This document shows positions 10,960-19,809 of a stretch of DNA of 64,000 bases, one piece after another; the stretch's first letter is position 1; each line of letters opens with the position of its first letter. Position numbers and translations under genes: made by a program. The notes under the pieces were generated by a model, which was given only the letters and a program-made list of their open reading frames with translations, did no database searches and was not told where the DNA came from. This DNA comes from Bradyrhizobium jicamae (GTDB taxonomy: Bacteria; Pseudomonadota; Alphaproteobacteria; Rhizobiales; Xanthobacteraceae), in contig NZ_JAFCJX010000005.1 of the NCBI RefSeq assembly GCF_018130695.1, positions 186,001 to 250,000 on the forward strand, given 5' to 3'.

Positions 10960-12257
10960 CGGCAACGTTGCAGCATCTGGTGGCGTCGCGGCGTCATGGC
11001 CGACCGGAAGGCATCACCTCCGTGTGCTCTGCCCATCCGCTCGTGCTGCGCGCCGCGCTTCGTCAGGGCCGCGAGCATGGATCAAGCGTCCTGATCGAAG
11101 CGACGTGCAACCAGGTCAACCATCTCGGCGGCTACACCGGACTGCAGCCCGGTGACTTCGTCTCCCTGGTCAGGACAATCGCCGACGAGGAAGCATTCCC
11201 GGCCGAGCGCATCATTCTTGGCGGCGATCATCTCGGGCCCAATCCATGGCGCGACCGCCCGGCAGAGGATGCGATGAACGAAGCCGAAAAGATGGTCGCC
11301 GCCTTCATCAGGGCCGGCTTTCGCAAGATCCATCTCGACGCATCCATGGGGTGCAAGGGCGAGCCGGCAGCGCTCGATGACGAGGCGACGGCGCAACGCG
11401 CCCTCAGGATCGCCGAAGTCGCCGAGCAGGTCGCAAAGGGCGCCGGCGGCGCCATGCCGTTCTATGTCATCGGGACGGAGGTGCCGCCTCCCGGCGGCGC
11501 GGATCATGTCCTGACCGCGGTCGAGCCCACCTCCCGCGCAGCGGCGCGGCAAACCATCAAGGTGCATCGGGAGCTGTTCGGGAAGGCAGGCCTGGACGAC
11601 GCCTTCTCTCGCGTGGTCGGTCTCGTCGTGCAGCCGGGCGTGGAGTTCGGCAATCACAATGTCATTCGCTACCGCCGCGACAAGGCACGGGACCTCTCCG
11701 GCCTGCTCGATGACGAGCCGCACTTCGTGTTTGAAGCGCATTCAACCGACTATCAGGGACGCGAGCCCCTCGGTGAGCTGGTCGACGACGGCTGGGCCAT
11801 TCTCAAAGTAGGTCCCGAGCTCACCTTCGTGCTGCGCGAGGCACTCTATGCGCTCGATCTGATGGCGTCCGACCTGTTGCCGGATTATGGCCAGCGCCCG
11901 CTCTACGCGACGATGGAGCGGCTGATGTCGGCGCAGCCGAACAACTGGAAGGGACATTACGACGGGAACGAGCCCGAACGCCGGCTGCTTCGACACTACT
12001 CGTTCTCCGATCGGATCAGGTATTACTGGGTCGCGCCGGAAGCGAAGGCCGCGGTCAAACGCCTCGTCGATGCGCTCCATGGCGTGCGCGTTCCAGCCTC
12101 CCTGCTCCGTCAACACCTTCCCGCCGGCGAACATTTCGCCTCCGCGCCGCTCGATCCGGAAGCGGTCGTGATCTGGCGCATCGCGCGAAGCCTCGATGAC
12201 TATCACGCCGCTTGCCGCGGCAACCGACAAAACCAGAGAAGGGAAGCACGTCCATGA
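10956..12257 (+). CDS. GatZ/KbaZ-family protein, candidate D-tagatose 6-phosphate 4-epimerase
   Basis: This 433-residue protein starts at GTG, overlapping the kinase stop by 4 bp. Its motifs [16 protein letters not shown] near the N-terminus and [10 protein letters not shown] are hallmarks of the GatZ/KbaZ family. These were first described as non-catalytic subunits of tagatose-1,6-bisphosphate aldolase. No GatY/KbaY catalytic partner is encoded in the visible locus. GatZ-like proteins next to a PfkB kinase in Agrobacterium have been shown to epimerise D-tagatose 6-phosphate at C4 to fructose 6-phosphate. I therefore favour that activity here; the aldolase-subunit role is the alternative. The aldolase-like protein at the left edge is a different fold family. 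Confidence 0.85.
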   Translation: MTATLQHLVASRRHGRPEGITSVCSAHPLVLRAALRQGREHGSSVLIEATCNQVNHLGGYTGLQPGDFVSLVRTIADEEAFPAERIILGGDHLGPNPWRDRPAEDAMNEAEKMVAAFIRAGFRKIHLDASMGCKGEPAALDDEATAQRALRIAEVAEQVAKGAGGAMPFYVIGTEVPPPGGADHVLTAVEPTSRAAARQTIKVHRELFGKAGLDDAFSRVVGLVVQPGVEFGNHNVIRYRRDKARDLSGLLDDEPHFVFEAHSTDYQGREPLGELVDDGWAILKVGPELTFVLREALYALDLMASDLLPDYGQRPLYATMERLMSAQPNNWKGHYDGNEPERRLLRHYSFSDRIRYYWVAPEAKAAVKRLVDALHGVRVPASLLRQHLPAGEHFASAPLDPEAVVIWRIARSLDDYHAACRGNRQNQRREARP

Positions 12258-12982
12258 CAAGGACCCTGCAAGGCAAGATCGCCGCCGTGACTGGAGCTGC
12301 GTCCGGTATCGGCCTCGCCAGCACTGAGGCGATGATCGCCGTCGGCGCGCGGGTGGTGCTGATCGACCGCGACGAGCGCGCGCTGCAGACGATCTGCAGC
12401 AAGCACGGGGATTCCGCGATCCCCCTGGTGATCGACCTGCTCGATCCGAAGCAATGCGCCTCCCTGCTTGACGGCATCCTCGCCAGGACTGACCGGCTCG
12501 ACATCCTGCATGTCAACGCCGGATCCTATATCGGCGGCGATCTGATCGATGCCGAGCTCGATGCCATCGACCGGATGGTCAACCTGAACGTCAACGTGGC
12601 GATAAAAAACGTGCGGACCGTCGTGCCTCACATGATCGCGCGCGGCAGCGGCGACATCGTCGTCACGAGCTCGGTCGCAGGTCACTATCCGGTTCCGTGG
12701 GAGCCGGTCTACTCCGCCTCCAAATGGGCCATGACCTGCTTCGTCCAGACCATGCGCCGCCAGCTCAACAAGCACGGCATTCGCGTCGGATCGGTTTCGC
12801 CGGGCCCCGTCGCCACCGCGTTGCTCGCCGATTGGCCGGAAGAGAACCTGAGGAAGGCGAAGGAGTCCGGCAGCATCATCGAGGCGACCGCAGTTGCCGA
12901 CGCTGTGATCTTCATGCTGACCCGTCCGCGCAACGTGACCATCCGCGACGTCGTCGTGCTGCCGACGAATTTCGACATCTGA
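12254..12982 (+). CDS. Short-chain polyol dehydrogenase (SDR)
   Basis: The 242-residue classical SDR begins [23 protein letters not shown], with the TGxxxGxG cofactor motif at residues about 13-20. The catalytic Ser lies in TSSVAG and the Tyr-Lys pair is at about 153/157 (VYSASKW). HVNAGSYIGG replaces the usual NNAG, with the Asn kept. The Asp-rich end of beta 2 (IDRDE) favours NAD(H). The ATG overlaps the preceding stop as ATGA, so kinase, GatZ-like protein and this enzyme are translationally coupled. Related proteins oxidise ribitol, galactitol or altritol. Galactitol 2-dehydrogenase or D-altritol dehydrogenase activity is a hypothesis from context. Confidence 0.88.
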   Translation: MTRTLQGKIAAVTGAASGIGLASTEAMIAVGARVVLIDRDERALQTICSKHGDSAIPLVIDLLDPKQCASLLDGILARTDRLDILHVNAGSYIGGDLIDAELDAIDRMVNLNVNVAIKNVRTVVPHMIARGSGDIVVTSSVAGHYPVPWEPVYSASKWAMTCFVQTMRRQLNKHGIRVGSVSPGPVATALLADWPEENLRKAKESGSIIEATAVADAVIFMLTRPRNVTIRDVVVLPTNFDI

Positions 12983-13010
12983 CAGAACACCGGCGATCGA
13001 GGAGGTTCAG

Positions 13011-13742
13011 GTGGCCGATCTGTCCGGATTGACTGTTCTCATCACCGGCGCCGCGGGCGGCATCGGAACGGAGATGGCCAGGACGTTCGCCGCCGCCGGT
13101 GCAAGGCTCGTGCTGGTCGACGTCGTCAGCGCGGCCGAGCTCGCAGAGCAGCTCGGCGCCGGCCATCGCGCCTACAGCCTCGACCTGCAGGATCCCGCGG
13201 CGATTGCATCGCTGGTGCCGAAGATGGGTGATGCGTGCGGCATCGACATCCTGATCAACAATGCCGGGATCGGAATTGTCGCGCCTGCGGAGCAGCAGTC
13301 CGTTGAGGGATGGGACCGCGCGCACGCCATCAACCTGCGCGCGCCCTGGCTGATGGCCGTTGCCGCGCTACCCTATCTGAAGGCCTCCGGCCGCGGGCGC
13401 ATCATCAACATCGCCTCGCAAGCGGCCGTTGTTGCCATTGCCGAACATGCCGCCTACGCGGCGAGCAAAGCTGGCCTCGTCGCCCTCACGAAAGTGCTTG
13501 CGCTCGAATGGGCACAGCATGGGATCACGGTCAATGCGATCTCGCCGACCGTCGTGGAAACGCCGATGGCGATGGTCGGCTGGTCAGGCGAGAAAGGCGA
13601 GAACGCCCGGAAGGAAATCCCCGTCGGGCGCTTTGCGCAACCCCGCGAGATCGCGTCCGCCGCACTCTATCTGGCATCGAAAGACGCTGGCATCGTCACC
13701 GGCGAGAATCTGATCATGGACGGCGGGTACACCATACGCTGA
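13011..13742 (+). CDS. Short-chain dehydrogenase/reductase (SDR), second copy
   Basis: This 243-residue SDR starts at GTG with GGAGG six bases upstream. It shows ITGAAGGIGTEMA (cofactor loop), LINNAGIG, NIASQAA (catalytic Ser), AYAASKAG (Tyr about 148, Lys about 152), and the C-terminal GENLIMDGGYTIR typical of the 3-oxoacyl-reductase/sorbitol-dehydrogenase-like group. LVDV after beta 2 favours NAD(H). It is distinct in sequence from the preceding SDR and closes the rightward arm. It probably handles another polyol/ketose pair of the pathway. It converges with the P-type ATPase gene; only 31 bp separate the stops and no clear terminator is seen. Confidence 0.87.
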   Translation: MADLSGLTVLITGAAGGIGTEMARTFAAAGARLVLVDVVSAAELAEQLGAGHRAYSLDLQDPAAIASLVPKMGDACGIDILINNAGIGIVAPAEQQSVEGWDRAHAINLRAPWLMAVAALPYLKASGRGRIINIASQAAVVAIAEHAAYAASKAGLVALTKVLALEWAQHGITVNAISPTVVETPMAMVGWSGEKGENARKEIPVGRFAQPREIASAALYLASKDAGIVTGENLIMDGGYTIR

Positions 13743-13773
13743 GCCTGCCGGCGCAGCACGGCGGCTGTCCTGG

Positions 13774-16338
13774 TCACGAACGAAGCCGCAACGCCCAGAT
13801 CGGTTTGAGCAGTTCGAGGACCACCAGCAGCACCACCCCTGAACCGACTGTGACAGCGAGGTCGTCAAGGTGCAGAGGTCCGAATCGAAACAGGCTCGAG
13901 GCCGGAGGCCACAGCAACGTCGTCGTGAGGATGCCGATAACTGCGATCAATATCCATCCGAGCGCCTGGTTTGGACGCAAGAAGGCGGACGAATAGGAAG
14001 CGTTGAAGGATCGATTTGCGAGAACCAGACCGACGATACACACGACGAGGGAGAAAAAGGCGAGCGCTCGAGCTTCGTCCGCCGGCATACCGGCTCGAAG
14101 CGCGAGAACAAAGACAAGTGTCACCAGGACAAAGGCCAGCGCTCCCTGGAGGACGCTCCAGCCGATAAGAGCCCACGTGAACAAAGGACTGTCGGTTCGC
14201 CTTGGCGGCCGGCTCATGACATCACGCTCCTCCCGCTCGCCTTCGAATACGAGCGAGCAGACGGGATCGATGATCAGTTCCAGAAAGGCGATGTGAACGG
14301 GGCTGAAGATCAAAGGCAAGCCGAAGAACAGCGGAAGCAGGGCAAGGCCGGCGATCGGGACGTGCACGGCAAAGACAAATGCCATCGCTTTTCGCAGATT
14401 GTCGTAAATGCGGCGGCCGAGCCGGATCGCCGCCACGATGGATCCGAAGTCGTCATCCAGCAGCACGATCGAGGATGCCTCGCGTGCCACGTCGGTGCCG
14501 CGCCCGCCCATCGCGATACCGATGTGAGCCGCCTTCAGCGATGGCGCATCGTTCACGCCGTCGCCGGTCATTGCGACGACCGCGCCATCGGCCTTCATCG
14601 CCTGAACGATGCGGAGCTTCTGATCCGGCGTGATTCGCGCGAAGACGTTCACGCTTCGCGCGGCCTGCGCCAAGGTGAGATCATCCATGACCCCGATCTG
14701 GTCGCCCGTGACGACGCTGCCGGCGTCGAGCCCGGCTTGCCTTGCGATTGCACCCGCGGTCGCCGGATAGTCGCCCGTGATCATGACGATACGGATTCCG
14801 GCGGCGCGACATTCCCGCACCGCATTCGGAACGCTTGGACGGAGCGGATCGGCAAGTCCGATCAACCCCAAGAACCGAAAGTTGAAGTCCTCCTGCGAGC
14901 CCGGGAGTGCCGCACCGTGATGAACCACAGCGGCGATTCCGAGCACGCGCAGTCCATTTCCGGCCATCACCTCGACTGCGTCCTTCATCGCCGCGCGATC
15001 CGACGGGTCCAGCCTGCAAAGTCGAGCGATGGCCTCAGGCGCGCCTTTGGCGGCGGCCAATGCTTCGCCATCGGCTCCGCGCCAGACCTGCGTCATGGCC
15101 AGCAGATCGGGCCGCAGGCCATAGCTCTGCATCAGCTTCCGATCGCCCGCCGGCCTGTCAGCTTCCGGCAGCGCATCGCGCGCAAAAGCATGAAATGCCT
15201 GCTCCATGGGATCGAACGGCTCCGGCGCGCTTGCAAGGACGCTGCAGCGCACCAGTTCCACGAATTCCGGTCCGATATGACCCGGCTTGATCAGCGCGGC
15301 CTGGATACATGCGCCGCCGAGGAGCCGCAGGTCTGCCACCGACATCCGGTTCTGCGTCAGAGTCCCGGTCTTGTCGGTGCACAGGACGGTGGCAGAGCCG
15401 AGCGTCTCAATGGTCGCAGCGCGCCGCGTCAGCACACGCGCCTTTGAAATCCGCCACGCGCCCATCGCCATGAAGACGGTGAGGATCACCGGAAATTCTT
15501 CCGGAAGCATCGACATGCCGATCGCAATGCCGCCGAGCAACGCCTGCAGCCAGTCACCGCGCAGGGTGCCGTAAAGCAGGACGGCGGCAAGGCTGACCGC
15601 GGCGCCACCGATGCCGCAAAATCGCACCAGCCTCGCCGTCTGCTGCTGCAGCCGAGGCGGCTCCGGCTGCACGGCATTGAGCGACTGCCCTATCTTCCCG
15701 ATCTCGCTGCGCGGGCCGGTCGCGGTGACCGACGCAAGGCCCCAGCCTCGGACGACCAGCGAGCCGGAATACACGACCGGCTGATCGTCGCCACCCGGCC
15801 GGGAATTGACCAAGGCGGGCTTCCCGGCAGCCTGTTTGCGAACCGGCACCGACTCACCCGTCAGCAGGGATTCGTCGACCTCGAGATCGCGCCCGTCGAT
15901 CAGCATCGCATCGGCAGGGATGCGATCCCCCTCGCCGAGAGCGACGAGATCTCCACGCACGACATCCCGGCCAGCGATGCGGCGACGCTCGCCGTCACGA
16001 ATGACGAGCGCCCGCGGGCTGGTCAAATCGCGCAAGGCCTCCAGCACACGTTCGGTCCGCGCCTCCTGCACGACCGTGATCACGATCGACATGGCCCCGA
16101 AGGCAAGCAGCAGCAGCGCTTCTCCGAGATCGCCGAGCAACAGGTAAATCAGGCCGCCGCACACCAGCAGCGCGAGCATGGGCTCACGCAAGACCTCGAC
16201 GACGATCCGCGGCCAGGTTCGGCGCTCAGAGCGAGGCAACTCGTTATGGCCTTCCGCCCGGAGACGGGCTGCGGCCTCGGCACTGGTCAGTCCCGCCGAC
16301 GTGCGGACCGCGCTCACGTTTTCTGTCGGAGCGCCCAT
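13774..16338 (-). CDS. P-type cation-transporting ATPase (P2-like)
   Basis: This 854-residue membrane pump has the actuator TGES motif (LLTGESVPV), the phosphorylation motif CTDKTGTLTQN (Asp near 331), and the hinge MTGDGVNDAPSLKAAHIGIAM. Membrane helices flank these domains in the P2 order, with six C-terminal helices. The M4 motif is PEEFPV and the M6 region reads ELIIDPVCSLVFE, unlike classical SERCA (PEGLPA) or proton pumps. The transported cation (Ca, Mn, Mg or other) is therefore uncertain. There are no metal-binding HMA or CPC motifs, so it is not a copper pump. It overlaps the upstream small membrane protein gene by 25 bp. Both follow a perfect FixK box at 16593, implying low-oxygen induction. 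Confidence 0.88.
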   Translation of the reverse strand: MGAPTENVSAVRTSAGLTSAEAAARLRAEGHNELPRSERRTWPRIVVEVLREPMLALLVCGGLIYLLLGDLGEALLLLAFGAMSIVITVVQEARTERVLEALRDLTSPRALVIRDGERRRIAGRDVVRGDLVALGEGDRIPADAMLIDGRDLEVDESLLTGESVPVRKQAAGKPALVNSRPGGDDQPVVYSGSLVVRGWGLASVTATGPRSEIGKIGQSLNAVQPEPPRLQQQTARLVRFCGIGGAAVSLAAVLLYGTLRGDWLQALLGGIAIGMSMLPEEFPVILTVFMAMGAWRISKARVLTRRAATIETLGSATVLCTDKTGTLTQNRMSVADLRLLGGACIQAALIKPGHIGPEFVELVRCSVLASAPEPFDPMEQAFHAFARDALPEADRPAGDRKLMQSYGLRPDLLAMTQVWRGADGEALAAAKGAPEAIARLCRLDPSDRAAMKDAVEVMAGNGLRVLGIAAVVHHGAALPGSQEDFNFRFLGLIGLADPLRPSVPNAVRECRAAGIRIVMITGDYPATAGAIARQAGLDAGSVVTGDQIGVMDDLTLAQAARSVNVFARITPDQKLRIVQAMKADGAVVAMTGDGVNDAPSLKAAHIGIAMGGRGTDVAREASSIVLLDDDFGSIVAAIRLGRRIYDNLRKAMAFVFAVHVPIAGLALLPLFFGLPLIFSPVHIAFLELIIDPVCSLVFEGEREERDVMSRPPRRTDSPLFTWALIGWSVLQGALAFVLVTLVFVLALRAGMPADEARALAFFSLVVCIVGLVLANRSFNASYSSAFLRPNQALGWILIAVIGILTTTLLWPPASSLFRFGPLHLDDLAVTVGSGVVLLVVLELLKPIWALRLRS

Positions 16339-16481
16339 AGGCTTCCAATCGCCAGCACAATGAGCGCGAGCACGACGGCGACCCAGGTCTGGATGAGTTC
16401 GAAGTTCAGGGCGTCACGCGCAACGAAAAGCGCGGTGAGCAATCCCGCAACCACGAAGACGAGGCGGAGTATGACGCTCAT
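16314..16481 (-). CDS. 55-residue two-helix membrane protein overlapping the ATPase gene
   Basis: MSVILRLVFVVAGLLTALFV begins a protein of 55 residues with two predicted helices and a short basic end (WALRQKT). The ATG at 16479-16481 is the conserved-looking start; a longer in-frame start would read through the promoter. Its last 25 bp overlap the start of the P-type ATPase in another frame, so the two are probably co-translated. It may be a regulator or accessory peptide of the pump, by analogy with small P-type-ATPase partners. This is inference from position only. Confidence 0.65.
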   Translation of the reverse strand: MSVILRLVFVVAGLLTALFVARDALNFELIQTWVAVVLALIVLAIGSLWALRQKT

Positions 16482-16592
16482 GGCTTGGTCTCCCTGACAG
16501 GGCGTCCGGACAAGTCTCTTTCGGATTGCGCCGGGGCAAAAGCCCGGCGTCAACGATCTGGAAACGGGTAGCCGACACAACGACTGCTCACG

Positions 16593-16606
16593 TTGAGCTA
16601 AATCAA
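16593..16606. promoter_or_regulatory. FixK box (perfect), P-type ATPase operon
   Basis: TTGAGCTAAATCAA matches TTGA-N6-TCAA. Its centre is 118 bp before the small membrane protein start on the minus strand, which allows a transcript start about 40 bp downstream and a leader of about 77 nt. Confidence 0.8.
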
Positions 16607-16631
16607 GCGCGTTCGGCGAGCACGGAACGCG

Positions 16632-17750
16632 TTATCGCCCGGAACGGCCAACCCAGGCGATGAGTTTGGTCGCAAGCGCCCCGAATGCCTGGTCGAACGC
16701 GGCTGCCGCGGTGGCGGGCGCGAGCTTGTCGATCGCGCGGGCCTCCTCGAAGATATTCGCGGTCTGCTGCCGTCCGTTGGTGTCGACGATCCGCGCCGAC
16801 AGGGCAATCACCGCCGTTGGCTGCGGCTGCGGCCCGAGCGATATCTCGAAGCGCCTGAGGTCGAGCAGCAGGCGCGACGTTCCCTCGACGCCGCTGTCAT
16901 GACGCAGCGGCGCGTGTGCAATGTCGACATTCTCGAAACTCTGGATCAAGCGCGTCTGCACCAGAATGGGCAGACTCTCGCTCCATTGCGCGTCGGGAAA
17001 ATCGCGGTCCTGCTCATCCGGAGAGAACAGGAAGCGCTGGGTTTGCAGCCGCGTGATGGCGGTCGGCTCGGCCAGCACCAACGGGCCGGGCAGCGCCATG
17101 ACGTGTCCCGGCTCGAAGCGGTCGACCGCGTGCAGGTCGTAGACCAGCTTGCGCGGCGGCGTCGCGCCGCTGCCCGTCATGCGTTCAAGCCCGGCGACGA
17201 TGCCATCGAGCTTCGGCGTGTTGCGCGCGAGTCCCTCCGCAAACGTGCTGAGATTGCCGATCGTATCGTGCAGCGCCGCCGCGTTGTCGGACAGAACGCC
17301 GTCGACGCGGCGCAACGCATCGCGCGCCGCCTGGGTCACGCTTTGCCCCGCGCCTTTTTCGGCGACCAGCGGGCCGCGCACCGGCGGCGCATCGGGATTG
17401 TCGCCGCCTTCGAGCGTCACGACGGGAACACCCGTCAGCCCCTGGAAGTCGAGGCTGACGCGGGTATCCTCGCGAACCGGGGTTTGCTCGGCGACGGCGA
17501 TGGTGACACGAACATCGCGCGGCCGATCCCGGACCAGATCGAGCCGGGTCACCTCGCCCACCCGGATCCCGTTGAACAGCACGCCGGCACCGACCAGCAA
17601 CCCCGGCACGGGACCGTTGAAGACGAGCTGGTAGCTCTCGCGCTTGCCGATGCTACCGACATTGTTCAGCCAGTACACGAAGCCGAACACGGCCAGGATC
17701 GCCGACAATACGAACACTCCGACAACGACATAGGGGGCGCGAATTTCCAT
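16632..17750 (-). CDS. MCE (MlaD-like) protein fused to a PqiC-like auxiliary domain
   Basis: This 372-residue protein is anchored by one N-terminal helix (MEIRAPYVVVGVFVLSAILAVFGFVYWL). An MCE domain follows (about 38-115; GLLVGAGVLFNGIRVGEVTRLDL), then a helical segment (about 135-190). From about 205 there is a domain resembling PqiC/ABC-type auxiliary lipoproteins (YDLHAV start, WSESLPILVQTRLIQSFEN, RFEISLGPQPQPTAVI). MCE proteins carry phospholipids across the periplasm with an MlaEF-type ABC pair, which is encoded immediately upstream. Usually the PqiC-like lipoprotein is a separate gene; here it appears fused and lacks its own lipobox. No MlaA or MlaC gene is nearby. Confidence 0.85.
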   Translation of the reverse strand: MEIRAPYVVVGVFVLSAILAVFGFVYWLNNVGSIGKRESYQLVFNGPVPGLLVGAGVLFNGIRVGEVTRLDLVRDRPRDVRVTIAVAEQTPVREDTRVSLDFQGLTGVPVVTLEGGDNPDAPPVRGPLVAEKGAGQSVTQAARDALRRVDGVLSDNAAALHDTIGNLSTFAEGLARNTPKLDGIVAGLERMTGSGATPPRKLVYDLHAVDRFEPGHVMALPGPLVLAEPTAITRLQTQRFLFSPDEQDRDFPDAQWSESLPILVQTRLIQSFENVDIAHAPLRHDSGVEGTSRLLLDLRRFEISLGPQPQPTAVIALSARIVDTNGRQQTANIFEEARAIDKLAPATAAAAFDQAFGALATKLIAWVGRSGR

Positions 17751-17767
17751 GTATGTCTCTCTCTACG

Positions 17768-18511
17768 CTATCGGCCGAGACCCAGCATCTGCGCGCGAGC
17801 GCCATGAAAGTACGCCTTGACCCAGGGATGATCGGACGCGAGCACCGACGACAGCGATCCGATGGCCGCGATCCTGCCATCGGCGAGCGCCGCGACGCGG
17901 TCGCAAACCGCCTGCAGGCTGTTCAGGTCATGCGTCACCATGAACACGGTGAACCGCAACGTCCGGTGCAATGTCCGGATCAGCGCGTCGAACTCGCCGG
18001 CGGCGATCGGATCGAGGCCGGAGGTTGGCTCATCCAGGAACAGCAGCGCGGGATCCAGCGCCAGCGCGCGCGCGAGCGCGACACGCTTGGTCATGCCGCC
18101 GGACAGCTCGGACGGAAGCTTGTTGCCGTCGTCGCGGCTGAGGCCGACCATTTCGAGCTTTGCGTCGGCGATCTCGTCGAGCAATTGCGGCGAAAGGTTC
18201 GCTTTCTCGCGCAACGGAAGCTGGATGTTCTGCCGCGCGGTAAGCGCCGAGAACAACGCGCCCTGCTGGAACAGGATGCCCCAGCCCCGCACACCGGCAC
18301 TGCTGGCATCGGCGGCGAACGCGATCTCGCCGCTGCGCTTTGGCAGCAGACCGACGAGAGTGCGCATCAGCACCGATTTTCCGCCGCCTGACGCGCCGAC
18401 CAGGCCGAGGATCTCGCCGTCACGCACGTCGAGATCAAGGTGGTCGAGGATCGTCTTCCTGCCGAAGCCGACCACGAGGTCACGAATATGGATCGCCGGC
18501 GCGTCGGTCAT
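17768..18511 (-). CDS. mlaF: MlaF-type ABC ATPase for lipid transport
   Basis: The 247-residue ATPase has Walker A GASGGGKSVLMRTL, signature LSGGMTKRVALARALAL, Walker B LLFLDEPTSGLDPIAAGEF, and VTHDLNSLQAVCDRV. The GGGKS loop and the MTKRV signature are typical of the MlaF/Ttg2A/Mkl family of retrograde or anterograde phospholipid transporters. It begins 2 bp after the permease gene and ends 17 bp before the MCE protein gene, so the three are one operon. It powers the MlaE permease at the inner membrane. Confidence 0.92.
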   Translation of the reverse strand: MTDAPAIHIRDLVVGFGRKTILDHLDLDVRDGEILGLVGASGGGKSVLMRTLVGLLPKRSGEIAFAADASSAGVRGWGILFQQGALFSALTARQNIQLPLREKANLSPQLLDEIADAKLEMVGLSRDDGNKLPSELSGGMTKRVALARALALDPALLFLDEPTSGLDPIAAGEFDALIRTLHRTLRFTVFMVTHDLNSLQAVCDRVAALADGRIAAIGSLSSVLASDHPWVKAYFHGARAQMLGLGR

Positions 18512-18513
18512 GG

Positions 18514-19635
18514 CTACATTCCGATCGAAGCGAAGAACACGGCAAACAGGCCGTCGAGCACGATGACCAGAAAGATCGACTTCACGACCGAGGACGTCGT
18601 CTGCTGCCCGAGCGACTCCGCGCTGCCCTTGACGCTCAGGCCCTGCGCGGCGGCGACGAGGCCAATGACGAGCGCCATGAACGGCGCCTTGATGATACCG
18701 ACTTCGAAATGCGTGACCGAGACCGCCTCGTGCAGCCGCGCGATGAAGATCGCGGGGCTCATCCCGCCATAGAGCCAGGCGACCAGTCCGCCGCCATAAA
18801 GCGCGGCGAGCGATCCGAGAAAGGCCAGAATGGGCAGTGCGACGATCAGCGCCAGGATCCGCGGCAGGATGAGCACCGCGACGGGATCAAGTCCCATGGT
18901 GCTGAGCGCATCGATCTCCTCGCGCATCTTCATCGCGCCGATCTCGGCGGTGTAGGCGCTGCCCGACCGCCCCGCGACCATGATGGCGACGATCAGGACG
19001 CCGATCTCGCGCAACACCAGGATGCCGACCATGTCGACGACGTAGGATTCCGCGCCGAAGCGGCGAAAATGGAAGATGCCCTGCTGGGCGATGATCGCGC
19101 CGATCAGGAAGGTGATCAGCACCATGATCGGCACGGCCTGCCAACCGACCCGCCCGAGCTGATAGACCGTCGAGGTCAGGCGGAACGAGCGCGGATGCCG
19201 GAGCGCGCCAAGCAGGGCGGCACTGAATGCGCCGAACATATGCAGGAAGGCAGCCGCATCGGACATCAGACGTTGGCCGCCGCTCCCGATCTGGTCGAGC
19301 TTCTGGAGGACAGGATTGACGGGTGACGGCTGAGCAGAACCGCCGCGGTTGAGCCGCTGCACTTGCCGCATCAGGTCGCCATGGGGACCGTCAACGCCGG
19401 TGATGGCGGTTTGCGCCGGCCGCGCGACATTACCACGCGCAGTCCTCTCCAGCAGCCAGGCTCCAATCGTATCCAGCGCCGTCACGCGCCGCAGGTCGAT
19501 GGATTTCACGCCGGTACCGGCCGCGCGTTCGCACAGGCGTTCCAGCGCCTCGACGTTGGCGAGATTCCAGGCACCGCCCGCATCGAACGCATGCGGATCG
19601 GCCGCGCTGACCTGCAATGTTGGGACGTTGCTCAA
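18514..19635 (-). CDS. mlaE: MlaE-type permease with N-terminal STAS-like domain
   Basis: This 373-residue protein has an N-terminal region (about 1-110) resembling a STAS/MlaB domain (SIDLRRVTALDTIGAWLLERTA). The MlaE permease core follows, with VPIMVLITFLIGAIIAQQG, the EIG(A)MK(MRE)EIDALSTMGLDP coupling-helix signature, and several membrane helices. It forms the inner-membrane channel of an MCE-linked lipid transporter. The start is TTG at 19633-19635, with GGAG eight bases upstream. The fused STAS domain means no separate MlaB gene is needed. A FixK-type box lies 57 bp upstream (19686-19699), suggesting oxygen-dependent control. Confidence 0.9.
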   Translation of the reverse strand: MSNVPTLQVSAADPHAFDAGGAWNLANVEALERLCERAAGTGVKSIDLRRVTALDTIGAWLLERTARGNVARPAQTAITGVDGPHGDLMRQVQRLNRGGSAQPSPVNPVLQKLDQIGSGGQRLMSDAAAFLHMFGAFSAALLGALRHPRSFRLTSTVYQLGRVGWQAVPIMVLITFLIGAIIAQQGIFHFRRFGAESYVVDMVGILVLREIGVLIVAIMVAGRSGSAYTAEIGAMKMREEIDALSTMGLDPVAVLILPRILALIVALPILAFLGSLAALYGGGLVAWLYGGMSPAIFIARLHEAVSVTHFEVGIIKAPFMALVIGLVAAAQGLSVKGSAESLGQQTTSSVVKSIFLVIVLDGLFAVFFASIGM

Positions 19636-19685
19636 GACGCCACTCCACTTTCGGGAGCAGCTTAGGACGGCGCGAGGCGGATGGT

Positions 19686-19699
19686 TTGACTTAACGCAA
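19686..19699. promoter_or_regulatory. FixK-type box, mlaE operon
   Basis: TTGACTTAACGCAA; read on the minus strand it is TTGC-N6-TCAA, which fits TTG(A/C)-N6-(T/G)CAA. Its centre is 57 bp before the mlaE start. Confidence 0.6.
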
Positions 19700-19718
19700 G
19701 CGACGCCATCGGCGGCGT

Positions 19719-19732
19719 TTGAGCCAAATCAA
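19719..19732. promoter_or_regulatory. FixK box (perfect), upstream of gene at 19810
   Basis: TTGAGCCAAATCAA. Its centre is about 84 bp before the ATG at 19810, which fits class II activation with a leader of about 44 nt. Confidence 0.8.
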
Positions 19733-19809
19733 GGGCGTGGCGGCGCGCCCGGCTAACATTGGTGCAATTCGACCGAACCGTCCTCGCCGAACCATTCAGG
19801 AGCCCCGCG

